Of a stretch of 15,484 nucleotides of DNA, positions 1 to 7,374 are shown one piece after another. This DNA is from DASVWH01 sp036389715 (GTDB taxonomy: Bacteria > Acidobacteriota > Blastocatellia > Pyrinomonadales > Pyrinomonadaceae), in assembly GCA_036389715.1 (NCBI GenBank), contig DASVWH010000077.1:1-15484 (forward strand), given 5' to 3'. The translations under genes were made by a program, and so were the position numbers. Numbering within the stretch: the stretch's first letter is position 1; the number at the start of each line of letters is the position of its first letter. The notes below the pieces were generated by a model that searched no databases, had not been told where the DNA came from, and saw only the letters and a program-made list of their open reading frames with translations.

Positions 1-92
1 ATCGCAACACTAATAACACGAATGCCAACAAGCGTCCGCCCGCGATTACCACTCCACCTTTCAACCCCGGCGCTAACGTGCGGACGCCCTAA
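1..92 (+). CDS. C-terminal tail of an upstream gene (partial, 5' end outside window)
   Basis: Frame 3 is open from the window edge to a TAA at 90-92 and encodes about 29 residues rich in Asn, Thr and Pro, ending in NPGANVRTP. This composition fits a flexible secreted or extracytoplasmic tail. Frame 2 has an early stop; frame 1 stays open to a TGA at 97-99 but gives an undistinguished peptide. No domain can be seen in so short a piece, so the function is unknown. A PASTA-domain or other cell-wall protein is possible but is only a guess from composition. If real, the gene ends 78 bases before rpe and is probably co-directional with it. Confidence 0.4.
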   Translation, partial: RNTNNTNANKRPPAITTPPFNPGANVRTP

Positions 93-170
93 CGCTTGAC
101 GGCGGCGCTTGATTTTGTTCCGTCAGCAGATGCTTGCAAGCATTCGCCGCCCAAACAACCGGATGCATCA

Positions 171-833
171 ATGGTAGAGATCGCGCCTTCGATTCTGTCA
201 GCCGACTTCACACAGTTGGGCGAACAAGTAGGGGCCGTCGAGCGTGGTGGCGCAGCCGTCGTCCACGTTGACGTGATGGACGGCCATTTCGTGCCCAACA
301 TTACGGTCGGCCTGCCGGTCGTCAAGGCCCTGGCGCGGGCAACGCGCCTGCCCCTCGACGCGCATCTGATGATTACGGAGCCCGGCCGCTATGCCGAGCA
401 GTTCGTCGAAGCGGGCGCTGCGATGGTTTCAGTGCACGTCGAGATTGACCCGCACCTGCACCGGACGCTCGCGGGCATCAGGCAGAAGGGCGCGCTGGCG
501 GGCGTGGCGATCAATCCGGCGACGCCGCTGGTCGCCCTCGAAGAGGCGCTGCCCTTCGCAGACTATGTGCTCCTGATGTCGGTCAATCCCGGCTTCGGCG
601 GACAACAATTTATTTCGACCTCGCTCGACAAGGTGCGCCGCCTGCGGCGGATGATCGACGAGCGCGGCTTGAACACACGCATCGAGATAGACGGTGGTAT
701 TGATCTGAAGAACATCGCGGAAGTAGTGGCCGCCGGCGCGGAAATCATCGTCGCCGGTTCGGCCGTTTTTAATAAGCCGGACCCCGCACAGGCCGTTCGC
801 GAGCTGCGCGAAGCGACCATGCAGTGGGCCTGA
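171..833 (+). CDS. rpe: Ribulose-phosphate 3-epimerase
   Basis: This cytoplasmic enzyme interconverts D-ribulose 5-phosphate and D-xylulose 5-phosphate in the pentose phosphate pathway. The 220-residue product has the usual family length and TIM-barrel motifs in order: the N-terminal IAPSILSADF, the metal/catalytic HVDVMDGHFVPN (His32, Asp34), DAHLMI (His65), the phosphate-loop region SVNPGFGGQ (137-145) and EIDGGI with the second catalytic Asp174. I chose the ATG at 171 because family homology begins at once there. A TTG at 96 would add 25 residues unlike the family. No clear Shine-Dalgarno sequence precedes either start. It supplies pentose phosphates, the precursor pool used by prs further along the window. 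Highly confident. Confidence 0.97.
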   Translation: MVEIAPSILSADFTQLGEQVGAVERGGAAVVHVDVMDGHFVPNITVGLPVVKALARATRLPLDAHLMITEPGRYAEQFVEAGAAMVSVHVEIDPHLHRTLAGIRQKGALAGVAINPATPLVALEEALPFADYVLLMSVNPGFGGQQFISTSLDKVRRLRRMIDERGLNTRIEIDGGIDLKNIAEVVAAGAEIIVAGSAVFNKPDPAQAVRELREATMQWA

Positions 834-839
834 AAGCTC

Positions 840-874
840 AAGGTGAAAGAGATAAGTTGAGGGATGAAGTGAAA
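840..874 (+). repeat. Degenerate purine-rich heptamer array (left copy)
   Basis: Just after rpe the sequence can be cut into 7-base steps: AAGGTGA, AAGAGAT, AAGTTGA, GGGATGA, AGTGAAA. Read on the opposite strand these resemble the pyrimidine-rich heptamers at 943-977, so the two blocks look like a degraded inverted pair. The period is my reading by eye and the units are poorly conserved. Confidence 0.35.
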
Positions 875-880
875 GCCCAG

Positions 881-925
881 ATGGAAGCCGCAGGCTCTTA
901 AGAAGTGGAAGCCGCGGGCTCTTAA
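881..925 (+). repeat. Two tandem 24-base repeats, each a MEAAGS micro-ORF
   Basis: The units start at 881 and 905 and match over 21 bases except for two positions. Each reads as a start codon (ATG, then GTG), GAA-GCC-GC(A/G)-GGC-TCT and a TAA stop. Both copies therefore could encode the same hexapeptide, and the internal difference is synonymous. Each also contains AGCC-GC(A/G)-GGCT, a short inverted repeat that could form a small hairpin. No convincing ribosome binding site precedes either copy. A dispersed palindromic repeat is the simpler explanation. Confidence 0.6.
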
Positions 926-942
926 AGGCTCTCGGTCGGGCG

Positions 943-977
943 CTCATCCTTCATCGTTTCCGGTTCATCGTTCGCTT
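943..977 (+). repeat. Degenerate heptamer array (right copy) upstream of the BamD-like gene
   Basis: Consecutive 7-base units CTCATCC, TTCATCG, TTTCCGG, TTCATCG and TTCGCTT lie just upstream of the ribosome binding site of the next gene (GGAGG at 985-989). Two units are identical (950-956 and 964-970). The block is roughly the inverse of the array at 840-874. Confidence 0.5.
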
Positions 978-996
978 TTTACTTGGAGGTTTTCTA

Positions 997-2598
997 ATGC
1001 ACTCTCGCTATTTTATATCGCTCATGCTGGGCGTGATTCTCTTCTGCGGTGCTGCCGTCGGCGCGGCGGCGCAGGCGACGCAGGGCGACGGCACTCCGGC
1101 CCAGCGGCTGGAGGTCATGCGCTCGCAGTTGGAGGCGACCCGCCGCTCGCTCAACAGCGCCATCTCTTCTTTGAACGCAACCGATTCCGGCGACAAGAAG
1201 GATGGCAAGGCCGCTGCGGACGACCCGCGGACGCGCCTGCGCGGGCTGGAGAAGGAAGCCAGCTCGATGCTCACGGAAGTCAACGACCTGCGCGGCAAGC
1301 TGGACCGCTCCGAGCGCATTGAGACTCAAGATTTGGAAAAGCTGGAGACCTCCATCGCCGACCTGAACACGCGCGTCCAGTCGGGCATGCAGGCGACCGC
1401 CAGCGTCCGCGCGGCCGGTGATGCCGCGGGCGGCGCGGGCTCGAAAAAGAAGAAGAAAGGCCGCTTCCTGGGTATCTTCGGCGGCGGTGGCGACGACGAC
1501 AAGTTTGCCGAGCTGACAGGCACTGTCTCGCCCGGGCGCGACCGCGAGCTTTTTGAAACGGCGGCCAGGGAAGTGCGCAAAGGGAGCTACGATTCGGGCC
1601 GTCTGCTCTTTAGCACGATCATCTCGACCTATCCGGATTCGCCTTTCCTGCCGATGGCCAAGCTCGCTTACGCCGACTCCTTTTACCTCGAAGGCACGAC
1701 CAGCGCGCTGATTCAAGCCTCGCAGGCTTACCAGGACTGGCTGACCTTCTTCCCGACCGACCCGCTCTCGGACCGCGTGATGCTCAAGATGGCCGAAGCC
1801 GAGATGCGGCAGATGGGCCTCGCCAACCGTGATGTGACGCGCGCGCGCAAAGCCGAGCAGCGTCTGAAAGCACTGCTTCAGCAGTTTCCCAACACCACTT
1901 TGCGCGAAGCCGTCGAGCAGCGTCTCTACGAAGTGCAGGAGACCCTCGGGCTGCATAGCCTACAGGTCGCGCGCTTCTATGACGAGAAGAGCAAGCGCGG
2001 CGAAGGCGGCCTGAAGGGCGCACAATCGCGGCTGCGCGAAATCCTCGAAAAGTATCCGAACTTCTCCTACACGGATGAGGTGCTCTTCCGCCTGGCCAAT
2101 CTCTACGTCCGCGAGGAAGAGCCCGACGAGGCCGCGAAGTATTACCAGATGCTCGCGCGCGATTGGCCCAACAGCGAGTATGCAGAGAAGGCCCGCGAGC
2201 AACTGAACGTCATCGGCGCGGCCGTCCCCGAGCCGGACAAGATCAAGCAGGCGATGCCGCCCCCGGTGCGTCCCGGCATGATGAAATCGCTGCTCACGGA
2301 AGTGACGGGCATCGCCGATGTCACCATAGACAAGAACGGCGTGCTGATTAGTAAAGACAGCAAGGCCGTCAACGACCTGATTGATATCGCCATCGCACAT
2401 CAGGGCCAACTGCCGCCTTCGGCCGTGCCCCTGCCCGTGCAGCAGCGCCGCGCGCCCGCCCGCAATCTTCAACAGGCGACTCCTCCTGCACCCGTCAAAC
2501 CGGCGGCGAGCAACTCCGTGCGTCCCGCGACAGCGCCCGCGTCTCAGGCAACGCCCGGCACGACGCCGCCCGCGACGCAGACCGGAACTACGCCGTAA
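997..2598 (+). CDS. bamD: BamD-like outer-membrane assembly TPR protein with coiled-coil and Pro-rich extensions
   Basis: The 533-residue product has an N-terminal signal peptide (residues 1-26, cleavage near GAAA-QA). Then come a likely coiled coil (about 32-130), a five-Lys run followed by a Gly/Asp linker (150-168), a TPR block (about 184-406), and an Ala/Pro/Thr-rich tail (about 407-533). The TPR block matches BamD/YfiO, the lipoprotein of the Bam complex that helps insert beta-barrel proteins into the outer membrane: paired helices ending in TYPDSPF, QFPNTT, KYPNFS and DWPNSEY, plus the BamD-like HSLQVARFYDEKS. Typical BamD is about 250 residues, so this one is twice as long. The only Cys in the signal region (LFCG) lacks a proper lipobox, so the usual lipid anchor is not evident. 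GGAGG sits 7 bases before the ATG. A terminator follows at 2662. An alternative is a YbgF/CpoB-like periplasmic TPR protein. Confidence 0.8.
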   Translation: MHSRYFISLMLGVILFCGAAVGAAAQATQGDGTPAQRLEVMRSQLEATRRSLNSAISSLNATDSGDKKDGKAAADDPRTRLRGLEKEASSMLTEVNDLRGKLDRSERIETQDLEKLETSIADLNTRVQSGMQATASVRAAGDAAGGAGSKKKKKGRFLGIFGGGGDDDKFAELTGTVSPGRDRELFETAAREVRKGSYDSGRLLFSTIISTYPDSPFLPMAKLAYADSFYLEGTTSALIQASQAYQDWLTFFPTDPLSDRVMLKMAEAEMRQMGLANRDVTRARKAEQRLKALLQQFPNTTLREAVEQRLYEVQETLGLHSLQVARFYDEKSKRGEGGLKGAQSRLREILEKYPNFSYTDEVLFRLANLYVREEEPDEAAKYYQMLARDWPNSEYAEKAREQLNVIGAAVPEPDKIKQAMPPPVRPGMMKSLLTEVTGIADVTIDKNGVLISKDSKAVNDLIDIAIAHQGQLPPSAVPLPVQQRRAPARNLQQATPPAPVKPAASNSVRPATAPASQATPGTTPPATQTGTTP

Positions 2599-2661
2599 GC
2601 GCAGGGCCCTCTCGCGCCGCCCTGCCGGACGAACGCAAAGAGAGAAGAACCAGAGCAGACG

Positions 2662-2705
2662 CGCCCCGTGTCCGGTGGGACGACCGAGTGACACGGGGCG
2701 TTTTC
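2662..2705 (+). terminator. Intrinsic terminator after the BamD-like gene
   Basis: A perfect 11-bp stem pairs 2662-2672 with 2690-2700, and TTTT starts at 2701. Inside the loop a further CGGT/ACCG pair (2673-2676 with 2683-2686) can form. It lies 64 bases after the stop codon, where a rho-independent terminator is expected. Confidence 0.88.
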
Positions 2706-2731
2706 TCAACCGCCGCACGCGAGCCGTGGGT

Positions 2732-2761
2732 TTGCTCCGGGTCAGAGCCGGGTGCTAGAAT
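2732..2761 (+). promoter_or_regulatory. Candidate sigma70-type promoter with extended -10
   Basis: TTGCTC (2732-2737), an 18-base spacer and TAGAAT (2756-2761), the latter preceded by TG one base upstream (2753-2754), form an extended -10 arrangement. It lies directly after the terminator and about 70 bases before the membrane-protein start, so it would drive the membrane protein/TPR pair. Sequence match only. Confidence 0.5.
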
Positions 2762-2833
2762 TTTGCACGGTCAACTTGCGGCGGCCGGAGTCGTTATCGC
2801 CCGCATCAATCATAAAGAGCCCCTGTCAACCTG

Positions 2834-3358
2834 ATGGCGCAAACGCAAACACCCGAAAGCATCCAAACCGAGCTGGCACGCCGCCACCGTGCAGCCGTAC
2901 TGGTCGTCGCAGGGCTGCTGGTCCTGACACTCGCGCTCATCGGCGTGGCCTTTGTCGCAGAGGAGGCTCTGTATCGTCCGGGCGATCTCTGGCTGGCGCG
3001 CGCTCTATGGATTGCCATCATGGTCTTCGGGCTGGGCTCGTTTGTCCTGCGCCGCAACAGGTTCAACGCGGTGCGCTTGCAGGATATAGCTGCGCTGCGT
3101 GGAATCTCCGGGTTGCTGGCGACGCTGCAAGGGACGACCGTGCAGGTGGCCTTGATCGGGGGCGCCATCGCCCTGATGGGCTTTATCGTGACGATGATGA
3201 CGGGCAATAGGTATGACATGCTGCGCGCCGGAGGTGTGGCCCTGATCGTCCTGCTGTACTGCTATCCGCAACGCTCCGCATGGCAGCGCGTGGTCCAGTC
3301 AATCGAACAGGCGGGCAATGTCGAGGGGCCGCCGCCCGCGAAAGGAATGGTCGCGTGA
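2834..3358 (+). CDS. Four-helix membrane protein of unknown function
   Basis: The 174-residue product is a small integral membrane protein that I do not recognise. A charged N-terminus (about 20 residues) precedes four hydrophobic segments at about 20-44, 56-71, 101-121 and 130-146. The loop between helices 2 and 3 is basic (RRNRFNAVR), suggesting it is cytoplasmic, and the C-terminus ends in a Pro/Gly-rich stretch. No Shine-Dalgarno sequence is obvious before the ATG at 2834. The gene overlaps the next one by four bases (GTGA), so the two are almost certainly translationally coupled and perhaps work together at the envelope. No catalytic motif is visible. Confidence 0.8.
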   Translation: MAQTQTPESIQTELARRHRAAVLVVAGLLVLTLALIGVAFVAEEALYRPGDLWLARALWIAIMVFGLGSFVLRRNRFNAVRLQDIAALRGISGLLATLQGTTVQVALIGGAIALMGFIVTMMTGNRYDMLRAGGVALIVLLYCYPQRSAWQRVVQSIEQAGNVEGPPPAKGMVA

Positions 3359-5439
3359 AGGTTGTTTTTCGCACTGCCGCGCTCTTTATCTGCTCCTCCA
3401 TTCTGGTCCTCGCTGGCCCGACGGCGGGCAGCAGCGCACGCGCGCAGACTGCGCCTTCCGCTTCTCCTTCACCCTCGCCCGTCACCGTCGAGCGGAATCA
3501 GCCGAGCGCCGCTGCTAACCAGGAAACGACATTGGCTGCTGCTGCGGCCGTGCAACAGCCTGCTTCAGAACGCGAGCGCCGCCAGAAGGCTTACGCGAAA
3601 CTGCTCGAAGGTCAACGCCATCTCACCGAAACGCGGCGTAACCAGACGGCTGCAACTCTGCGCCTGGCCCGGCAAGCCTTTCAGGAGGCCGCCGCGCTCG
3701 ACCCGAAACTCGCCGAAGCCCATACGGCGCTCGCAGAGATAGCCTTCTACTTTCCGCCGCAGGATTTCGACACTACCGCCAGAGAGGCCGCCGCCGCCGT
3801 TCGTGTTGACCGCGACAACTTCGGCGCGCACCGCTTGCTCGCGCGCCTGTACTCCATCAGAAGCGGGCTGCGCGAGAATAATCTGAACAAGGCGGTGGCG
3901 GAACAGGCCATTAACGAGCTGCGGGAAGTGGCGCGGCTCGACCCGAACAACGCCGAAGCCTGGGCCTTGCTCGGCGAGTTCTACCAGGCGACCGGGCGCA
4001 CCGCAGAGGCTCTCAACGCGCGTGCGCGCTGGGCGGAGGCCCCTGCTTCGACCGATACGCGCTTCTTTCAGTTCATCACCGGCCGGGAGCTTTCGCCCGA
4101 TGCCGCCACCGCGCGCCTGGGCGAGGGGCTGCTCGCCGCCGGTCGCACTGCCGAGGCCATCTCCGCGATTCGCCGCGCCATCGCCATCAACCCGGAAAAC
4201 AAAGAGTACGCAGAACTGCTGGGCCAGGCTCTGGAAACGGGAGGCATCGCCGACGGGGCCGCCATCGCGGAGTTGCAGCGCATAGTGGCCGCCGATCCCT
4301 CGAACCTGACCATGCCCGTCCTGCTCGCGCGTGCGCAGGCCAGGGCTGGCCGCGTAGAGGATGCTGCGGCCACCCTGAAATCTGCCATCGCCAGGCAGCC
4401 GAAGGCCGACCGCGAACGACAACTCCTGCGCTTATCGCTGGCACAGGTCTATGCTGACGCGCTGCGCCCTCTGGACGCCATCGCCGTCTATGAAGAGAGT
4501 CTCAAGGAGCGCGGCATAGCGAACGCGCCGCTGACCTCCGATGAAGACAAAATATTCGCGGGCGATACTTTGCGAAAGATGGTCGCGCTCTACAAAAGCG
4601 CGGGCCGTCCCGCTGAAGTCGCGGCGACCATCGAGCGCATGCGGCGCTTGCTCGGCGCTGATGACCCGACGCCCGATGCCGAGCAGATAGAGTTTCTCCG
4701 CGAACAGGGCAAAAGGCGCGAGGCGCTTCAGGCCATACGCGATGCCGAGCGTCGTTACCCGGACCAGCCCGGCTTCGTCAGCCTCGAAGCACAGACGCTG
4801 GCCGACCTCGGGCGCGTTGACGAAGCGGTGGCGCTAATCCGCAGGCAGTTGAACGGCTCGGCGGAGGATTTCACGGAGTACCTGACCATCTCCGGCCTCT
4901 ACAGTCAGGCCGGACGCGGCCGCGAAGCCGTCGAAGCCGCACGCAGGGCTTTGGAACTCGCCCCGGCCGAGCGCCCCGACATGACCTCGGGCGCGCTCAT
5001 CGCGCTCGCTTCCGCACAGGAACGCGCGGGCGACCCCAAAGGCTCGGAAGAATCGCTGCGCCGCGTTCTCGCCAAAGACCCAAATAACGCCACCGCTCTC
5101 AACAACCTGGGCTATTTCCTCCTGGAGCGGAACGAGAGGTTCCCGGAAGCCCTGGAAATGATTCAACGCGCCGTCCGCGTCAGGCCCACCAACTCCTCGT
5201 TCCTCGATAGCCTCGGCTGGGCTTACTTTAAGCTCGGCAGGCTCGAAGAGGCCGAGCGACACCTTCTCGAAGCCGCCCGCCGCAACGCCGCTTCCGTCAC
5301 CATTCAGGAGCACCTGGGCGACGTTTACCAGCGGCGCGGTAAGCCGGACCTGGCCCGTGCCGCCTGGCAAAGGGCCCTGTCCCGCTCCGTGCAGCCCGAT
5401 GAAACGGCCAGAATCAAGGCCAAATTAAACGGTAAGTGA
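3355..5439 (+). CDS. Large secreted tetratricopeptide-repeat protein
   Basis: A signal peptide (residues 1-30, cleavage after SARA) is followed by a low-complexity Ala/Ser/Pro linker and then TPR repeats from about residue 95 to 680. The best repeats are near LDPKLAEAHTALAE, LDPNNAEAWALLGEFY, INPENKEYAELLG, and the C-terminal run NNLGYFLLE, LDSLGWAYFKLGRLEEAE and HLGDVYQRRGKPDLA. The last motif set is typical of envelope TPR scaffold proteins. I chose GTG 3355 rather than upstream starts because a proper signal peptide begins there, AAGGA (3342-3346) lies 8 bases before it, and it overlaps the preceding stop as GTGA. The product is 694 residues. It probably serves as a periplasmic or outer-membrane-associated interaction scaffold. 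In Pseudomonas, as I recall, a comparable TPR gene precedes lolB-ispE-prs, which agrees with the context here. The exact role is unknown. Confidence 0.88.
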   Translation: MKVVFRTAALFICSSILVLAGPTAGSSARAQTAPSASPSPSPVTVERNQPSAAANQETTLAAAAAVQQPASERERRQKAYAKLLEGQRHLTETRRNQTAATLRLARQAFQEAAALDPKLAEAHTALAEIAFYFPPQDFDTTAREAAAAVRVDRDNFGAHRLLARLYSIRSGLRENNLNKAVAEQAINELREVARLDPNNAEAWALLGEFYQATGRTAEALNARARWAEAPASTDTRFFQFITGRELSPDAATARLGEGLLAAGRTAEAISAIRRAIAINPENKEYAELLGQALETGGIADGAAIAELQRIVAADPSNLTMPVLLARAQARAGRVEDAAATLKSAIARQPKADRERQLLRLSLAQVYADALRPLDAIAVYEESLKERGIANAPLTSDEDKIFAGDTLRKMVALYKSAGRPAEVAATIERMRRLLGADDPTPDAEQIEFLREQGKRREALQAIRDAERRYPDQPGFVSLEAQTLADLGRVDEAVALIRRQLNGSAEDFTEYLTISGLYSQAGRGREAVEAARRALELAPAERPDMTSGALIALASAQERAGDPKGSEESLRRVLAKDPNNATALNNLGYFLLERNERFPEALEMIQRAVRVRPTNSSFLDSLGWAYFKLGRLEEAERHLLEAARRNAASVTIQEHLGDVYQRRGKPDLARAAWQRALSRSVQPDETARIKAKLNGK

Positions 5440-5562
5440 AGATTTATTCGGTCCCGCACCCTTTTTCTAGCCCTCTCGGACAACCCAAAACCCTCAAATA
5501 ACCCGCCTTAAGTCTCTGGCGACAATAACTTAGCAGGAATCCGCCGAAATCCCGCCGGGTAA

Positions 5563-5580
5563 TTGCAATATCTTTGCAAT
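5563..5580 (+). repeat. Paired TTGCAAT direct repeats at one-helical-turn spacing
   Basis: TTGCAAT occurs at 5563-5569 and again at 5574-5580, start to start 11 bases, with a related TGCAAAA at 5591. The pair lies about 20-40 bases upstream of the -35 candidate at 5601, a reasonable place for an activator site. A second pair of 11-base-spaced repeats (ACGGCTT at 5673 and 5684) lies in the predicted leader. Confidence 0.4.
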
Positions 5581-5600
5581 CCAACTACAATGCAAAAGAG

Positions 5601-5629
5601 TTGAATGGTTTTAACCTTTTTGTTATTCT
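5601..5629 (+). promoter_or_regulatory. Candidate promoter for the CAP-domain gene
   Basis: TTGAAT (5601-5606), a 17-base spacer and TATTCT (5624-5629) lie in the most AT-rich stretch of the 294-base gap between the TPR and CAP genes. It would give a leader of about 100 bases. Apart from this, the repeats at 5563-5580 and the hairpin at 5696-5717, I see nothing coding in this gap. Confidence 0.5.
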
Positions 5630-5695
5630 TTATCCGTTGTTGGCCTGCCGCCCCAGCAAGGTCAAGGTAAAAACGGCTTACTCACGGCTTTAATA

Positions 5696-5717
5696 AGGAT
5701 TCGCTCCAGTGAATCCT
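5696..5717 (+). promoter_or_regulatory. Leader hairpin just before the CAP-domain start
   Basis: Bases 5696-5704 pair with 5709-5717 (nine pairs, one G-U), leaving a 4-base loop. The hairpin ends 16 bases before the ATG at 5734. It takes up most of the only good Shine-Dalgarno-like AAGGA (5695-5699), leaving a weak GAGAG at 5720-5724. It could modulate translation; the function is inferred. Confidence 0.4.
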
Positions 5718-5733
5718 GTGAGAGTTCCCCTTT

Positions 5734-6369
5734 ATGAGTTGCAAAAATCTGTTCCCCTCTATCTCGGCAGGCAATTGCGTCCGCCTGCTCTCGATTACCG
5801 GCCTCTTTTTCATTCTGGCAGTTGCGACCGCGACCGAAGGCTACGCACAGTCGCGCCCGGTTGCGCGGCTCGTGACGGCCTCCGGCTCGTCCATGCCTGC
5901 CTCTTCTGCGCACGCAGGCGGCGGGAGGATTATCCCGATTGCGGCCGTCGCGCCGGGTTCGAGCCCGGTTGCCGCCGTCAGCCTCGAACGACGCGCGTTC
6001 GACCTGATTAATGCCCAGCGCAGGGCTAACGGCCAGGCGCCGCTCATCTGGGATGCCGCCCTGAATCGCATGGCGCGGCTGCATTCGGAGAACATGGGGC
6101 GGCTCAATTACCTGGCGCACGAAGGGCCCGACGGTGATATGCAGTCGCGAGCCCGCGCGAGCAATATCCAGGGCTGGCGCTCACTGGGCGAAAATATCGC
6201 GTATAATCAGGGCTTCGACGACCCGGCGGGTTTTGCCGTCGAGAGATGGATGCGTTCGGAAAAGCACCGCGCAAACATCCTGCGCTCACAGTTTACACAT
6301 TCGGCCATCGGTGTTTCGCGGACAGCGGACGGCCGCGTTTACCTGACGCAGGTTTTCATCACGCGCTAA
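5734..6369 (+). CDS. Secreted CAP/SCP-domain protein (YkwD-like)
   Basis: The 211-residue product has a signal peptide (residues 1-38, cleavage after GYA), a short Ala/Ser/Gly-rich linker, and a single CAP domain (about 86-211). Visible family motifs are LINAQRRANGQAPL with the usual LxxLIN-type first helix, ARLHSENM (His117), the LAHEGPDG histidine (His129), GENIA (Glu153), KHRANIL (His178) and the C-terminal YLTQVF. These match bacterial CAP proteins related to YkwD. His129, Glu153 and His178 are the likely members of the conserved cavity. Bacterial CAP proteins are secreted or surface proteins with generally unsettled biochemical roles. The gene has its own promoter candidate and sits 65 bases before ispE, where lolB stands in some gammaproteobacteria. 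The family is certain, the function is not. Confidence 0.93.
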   Translation: MSCKNLFPSISAGNCVRLLSITGLFFILAVATATEGYAQSRPVARLVTASGSSMPASSAHAGGGRIIPIAAVAPGSSPVAAVSLERRAFDLINAQRRANGQAPLIWDAALNRMARLHSENMGRLNYLAHEGPDGDMQSRARASNIQGWRSLGENIAYNQGFDDPAGFAVERWMRSEKHRANILRSQFTHSAIGVSRTADGRVYLTQVFITR

Positions 6370-6434
6370 CCTGCCTGCTTTAAGGACCATCACGGGCGGC
6401 TGGCGTTTCAGCTTTGAAAGGTCAGCCGCTCGTC

Positions 6435-7358
6435 GTGTCTGCCGCCGCTTTTAGCCTTCCGTCATTCGCCAAGATCAACTGGCGGCTGCACGTCCTCGGC
6501 CGTCGCGCCGACGGGCTGCACGAGCTTCGCACAGTCTTCCAGACACTCACGCTGCACGACCAACTGGACTTCGCTTTGAGCCGCGACGGGCAGCTTCATC
6601 TCTCCTCCGATTCGCCCGACATCCCGCTTGACCGGACGAACCTGGTTTACCGCGCCGCAGCAGCCTTGCGCGAGCGCTACGGGATTAAAGCAGGGGCTTC
6701 GATTAAGCTGGAAAAGGTGATTCCGGTAGAGGCCGGACTGGGCGGCGGGTCGTCCAATGCGGCGGTCGCGCTGCTCGGGCTGGCCCATCTGTGGCAGTTA
6801 GAGACGAGCAGGGCCGAGCTGGTCGAGATTGGAGCGCGGCTCGGAGCCGACGTGCCGTTTTTCCTGACGGGCGGAACGGCGCTCGGGACGGGCCTCGGGA
6901 CCGAGGTCTCGCCGCTTACGGAAGTGACGGCCGAGCGGCTCCTGATCGTCAAACCCGCGGCGAAAGTCTCGACTGCGGAAGCCTATAAATCGCTCAACGC
7001 CCCGGCCTTGACAAAGGCAGATGGCGACATTATCCTCTCTATTTCTCGTGCGGACGGGCAATTTTCAGATTCGTTTCCTGATACTCTGCACAATGATTTC
7101 GAGCCGGTGGTTTTTCGCTTGCAGCCGGAGATCGAGCGCGCGAGGAATGCCCTGCTGGGAAGCGGCGCTCGCACGGCCTTGCTGGCCGGAAGCGGTTCGA
7201 GCGTCTTTGGCATCTTTGACAATGAGGAAGTTCGGGCGCGAGCCGTAGAGTCGCTGGGCGAGCAGAGGCAGTGGCGCTTGTTCTCATCCGCCACGCTCTC
7301 GCGGACGCAGTATGTGAAGGCGCTGGGCGCGTGTGCCGCTCCTCTCAAGCCGTTTTAG
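6435..7358 (+). CDS. ispE: 4-diphosphocytidyl-2-C-methyl-D-erythritol kinase
   Basis: IspE phosphorylates CDP-methylerythritol in the MEP pathway for isoprenoid precursors. The 307-residue product is a full-length GHMP kinase: SLPSFAKINWRLHVLGRR (Lys13), the ATP loop AGLGGGSSNAA (about 100-110), GADVPFFL with catalytic Asp139, and the C-terminal LLAGSGSSVFGIF. The residue before the conserved substrate-binding His29 is Leu28 (DGLHEL), whereas E. coli and most homologues have Tyr (DGYH), which stacks on the cytosine. I prefer GTG 6435, with GAAAGG about 13 bases upstream. A TTG at 6414 would add seven residues and has no Shine-Dalgarno sequence. The gene ends only 16 bases before tRNA-Gln, so the two are probably co-transcribed. 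Confidence 0.95.
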   Translation: MSAAAFSLPSFAKINWRLHVLGRRADGLHELRTVFQTLTLHDQLDFALSRDGQLHLSSDSPDIPLDRTNLVYRAAAALRERYGIKAGASIKLEKVIPVEAGLGGGSSNAAVALLGLAHLWQLETSRAELVEIGARLGADVPFFLTGGTALGTGLGTEVSPLTEVTAERLLIVKPAAKVSTAEAYKSLNAPALTKADGDIILSISRADGQFSDSFPDTLHNDFEPVVFRLQPEIERARNALLGSGARTALLAGSGSSVFGIFDNEEVRARAVESLGEQRQWRLFSSATLSRTQYVKALGACAAPLKPF

Positions 7359-7374
7359 TCATGCAAGAGATTCT

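Noticed and set aside
96..170. N-terminal extension of rpe from a TTG start
   Set aside because: The extra 25 residues have no family counterpart; the conserved start of the barrel coincides with ATG 171.
994..1956. 320-residue antisense open frame opposite the BamD-like gene
   Set aside because: It is rich in Arg, Ala and Gly without motifs, as expected for the shadow of a GC-rich gene; the sense protein has clear TPR and signal-peptide features.
3565..4422. 285-residue antisense open frame opposite the TPR gene
   Set aside because: No recognisable domain and typical shadow composition; the + strand TPR repeats run continuously through the region.
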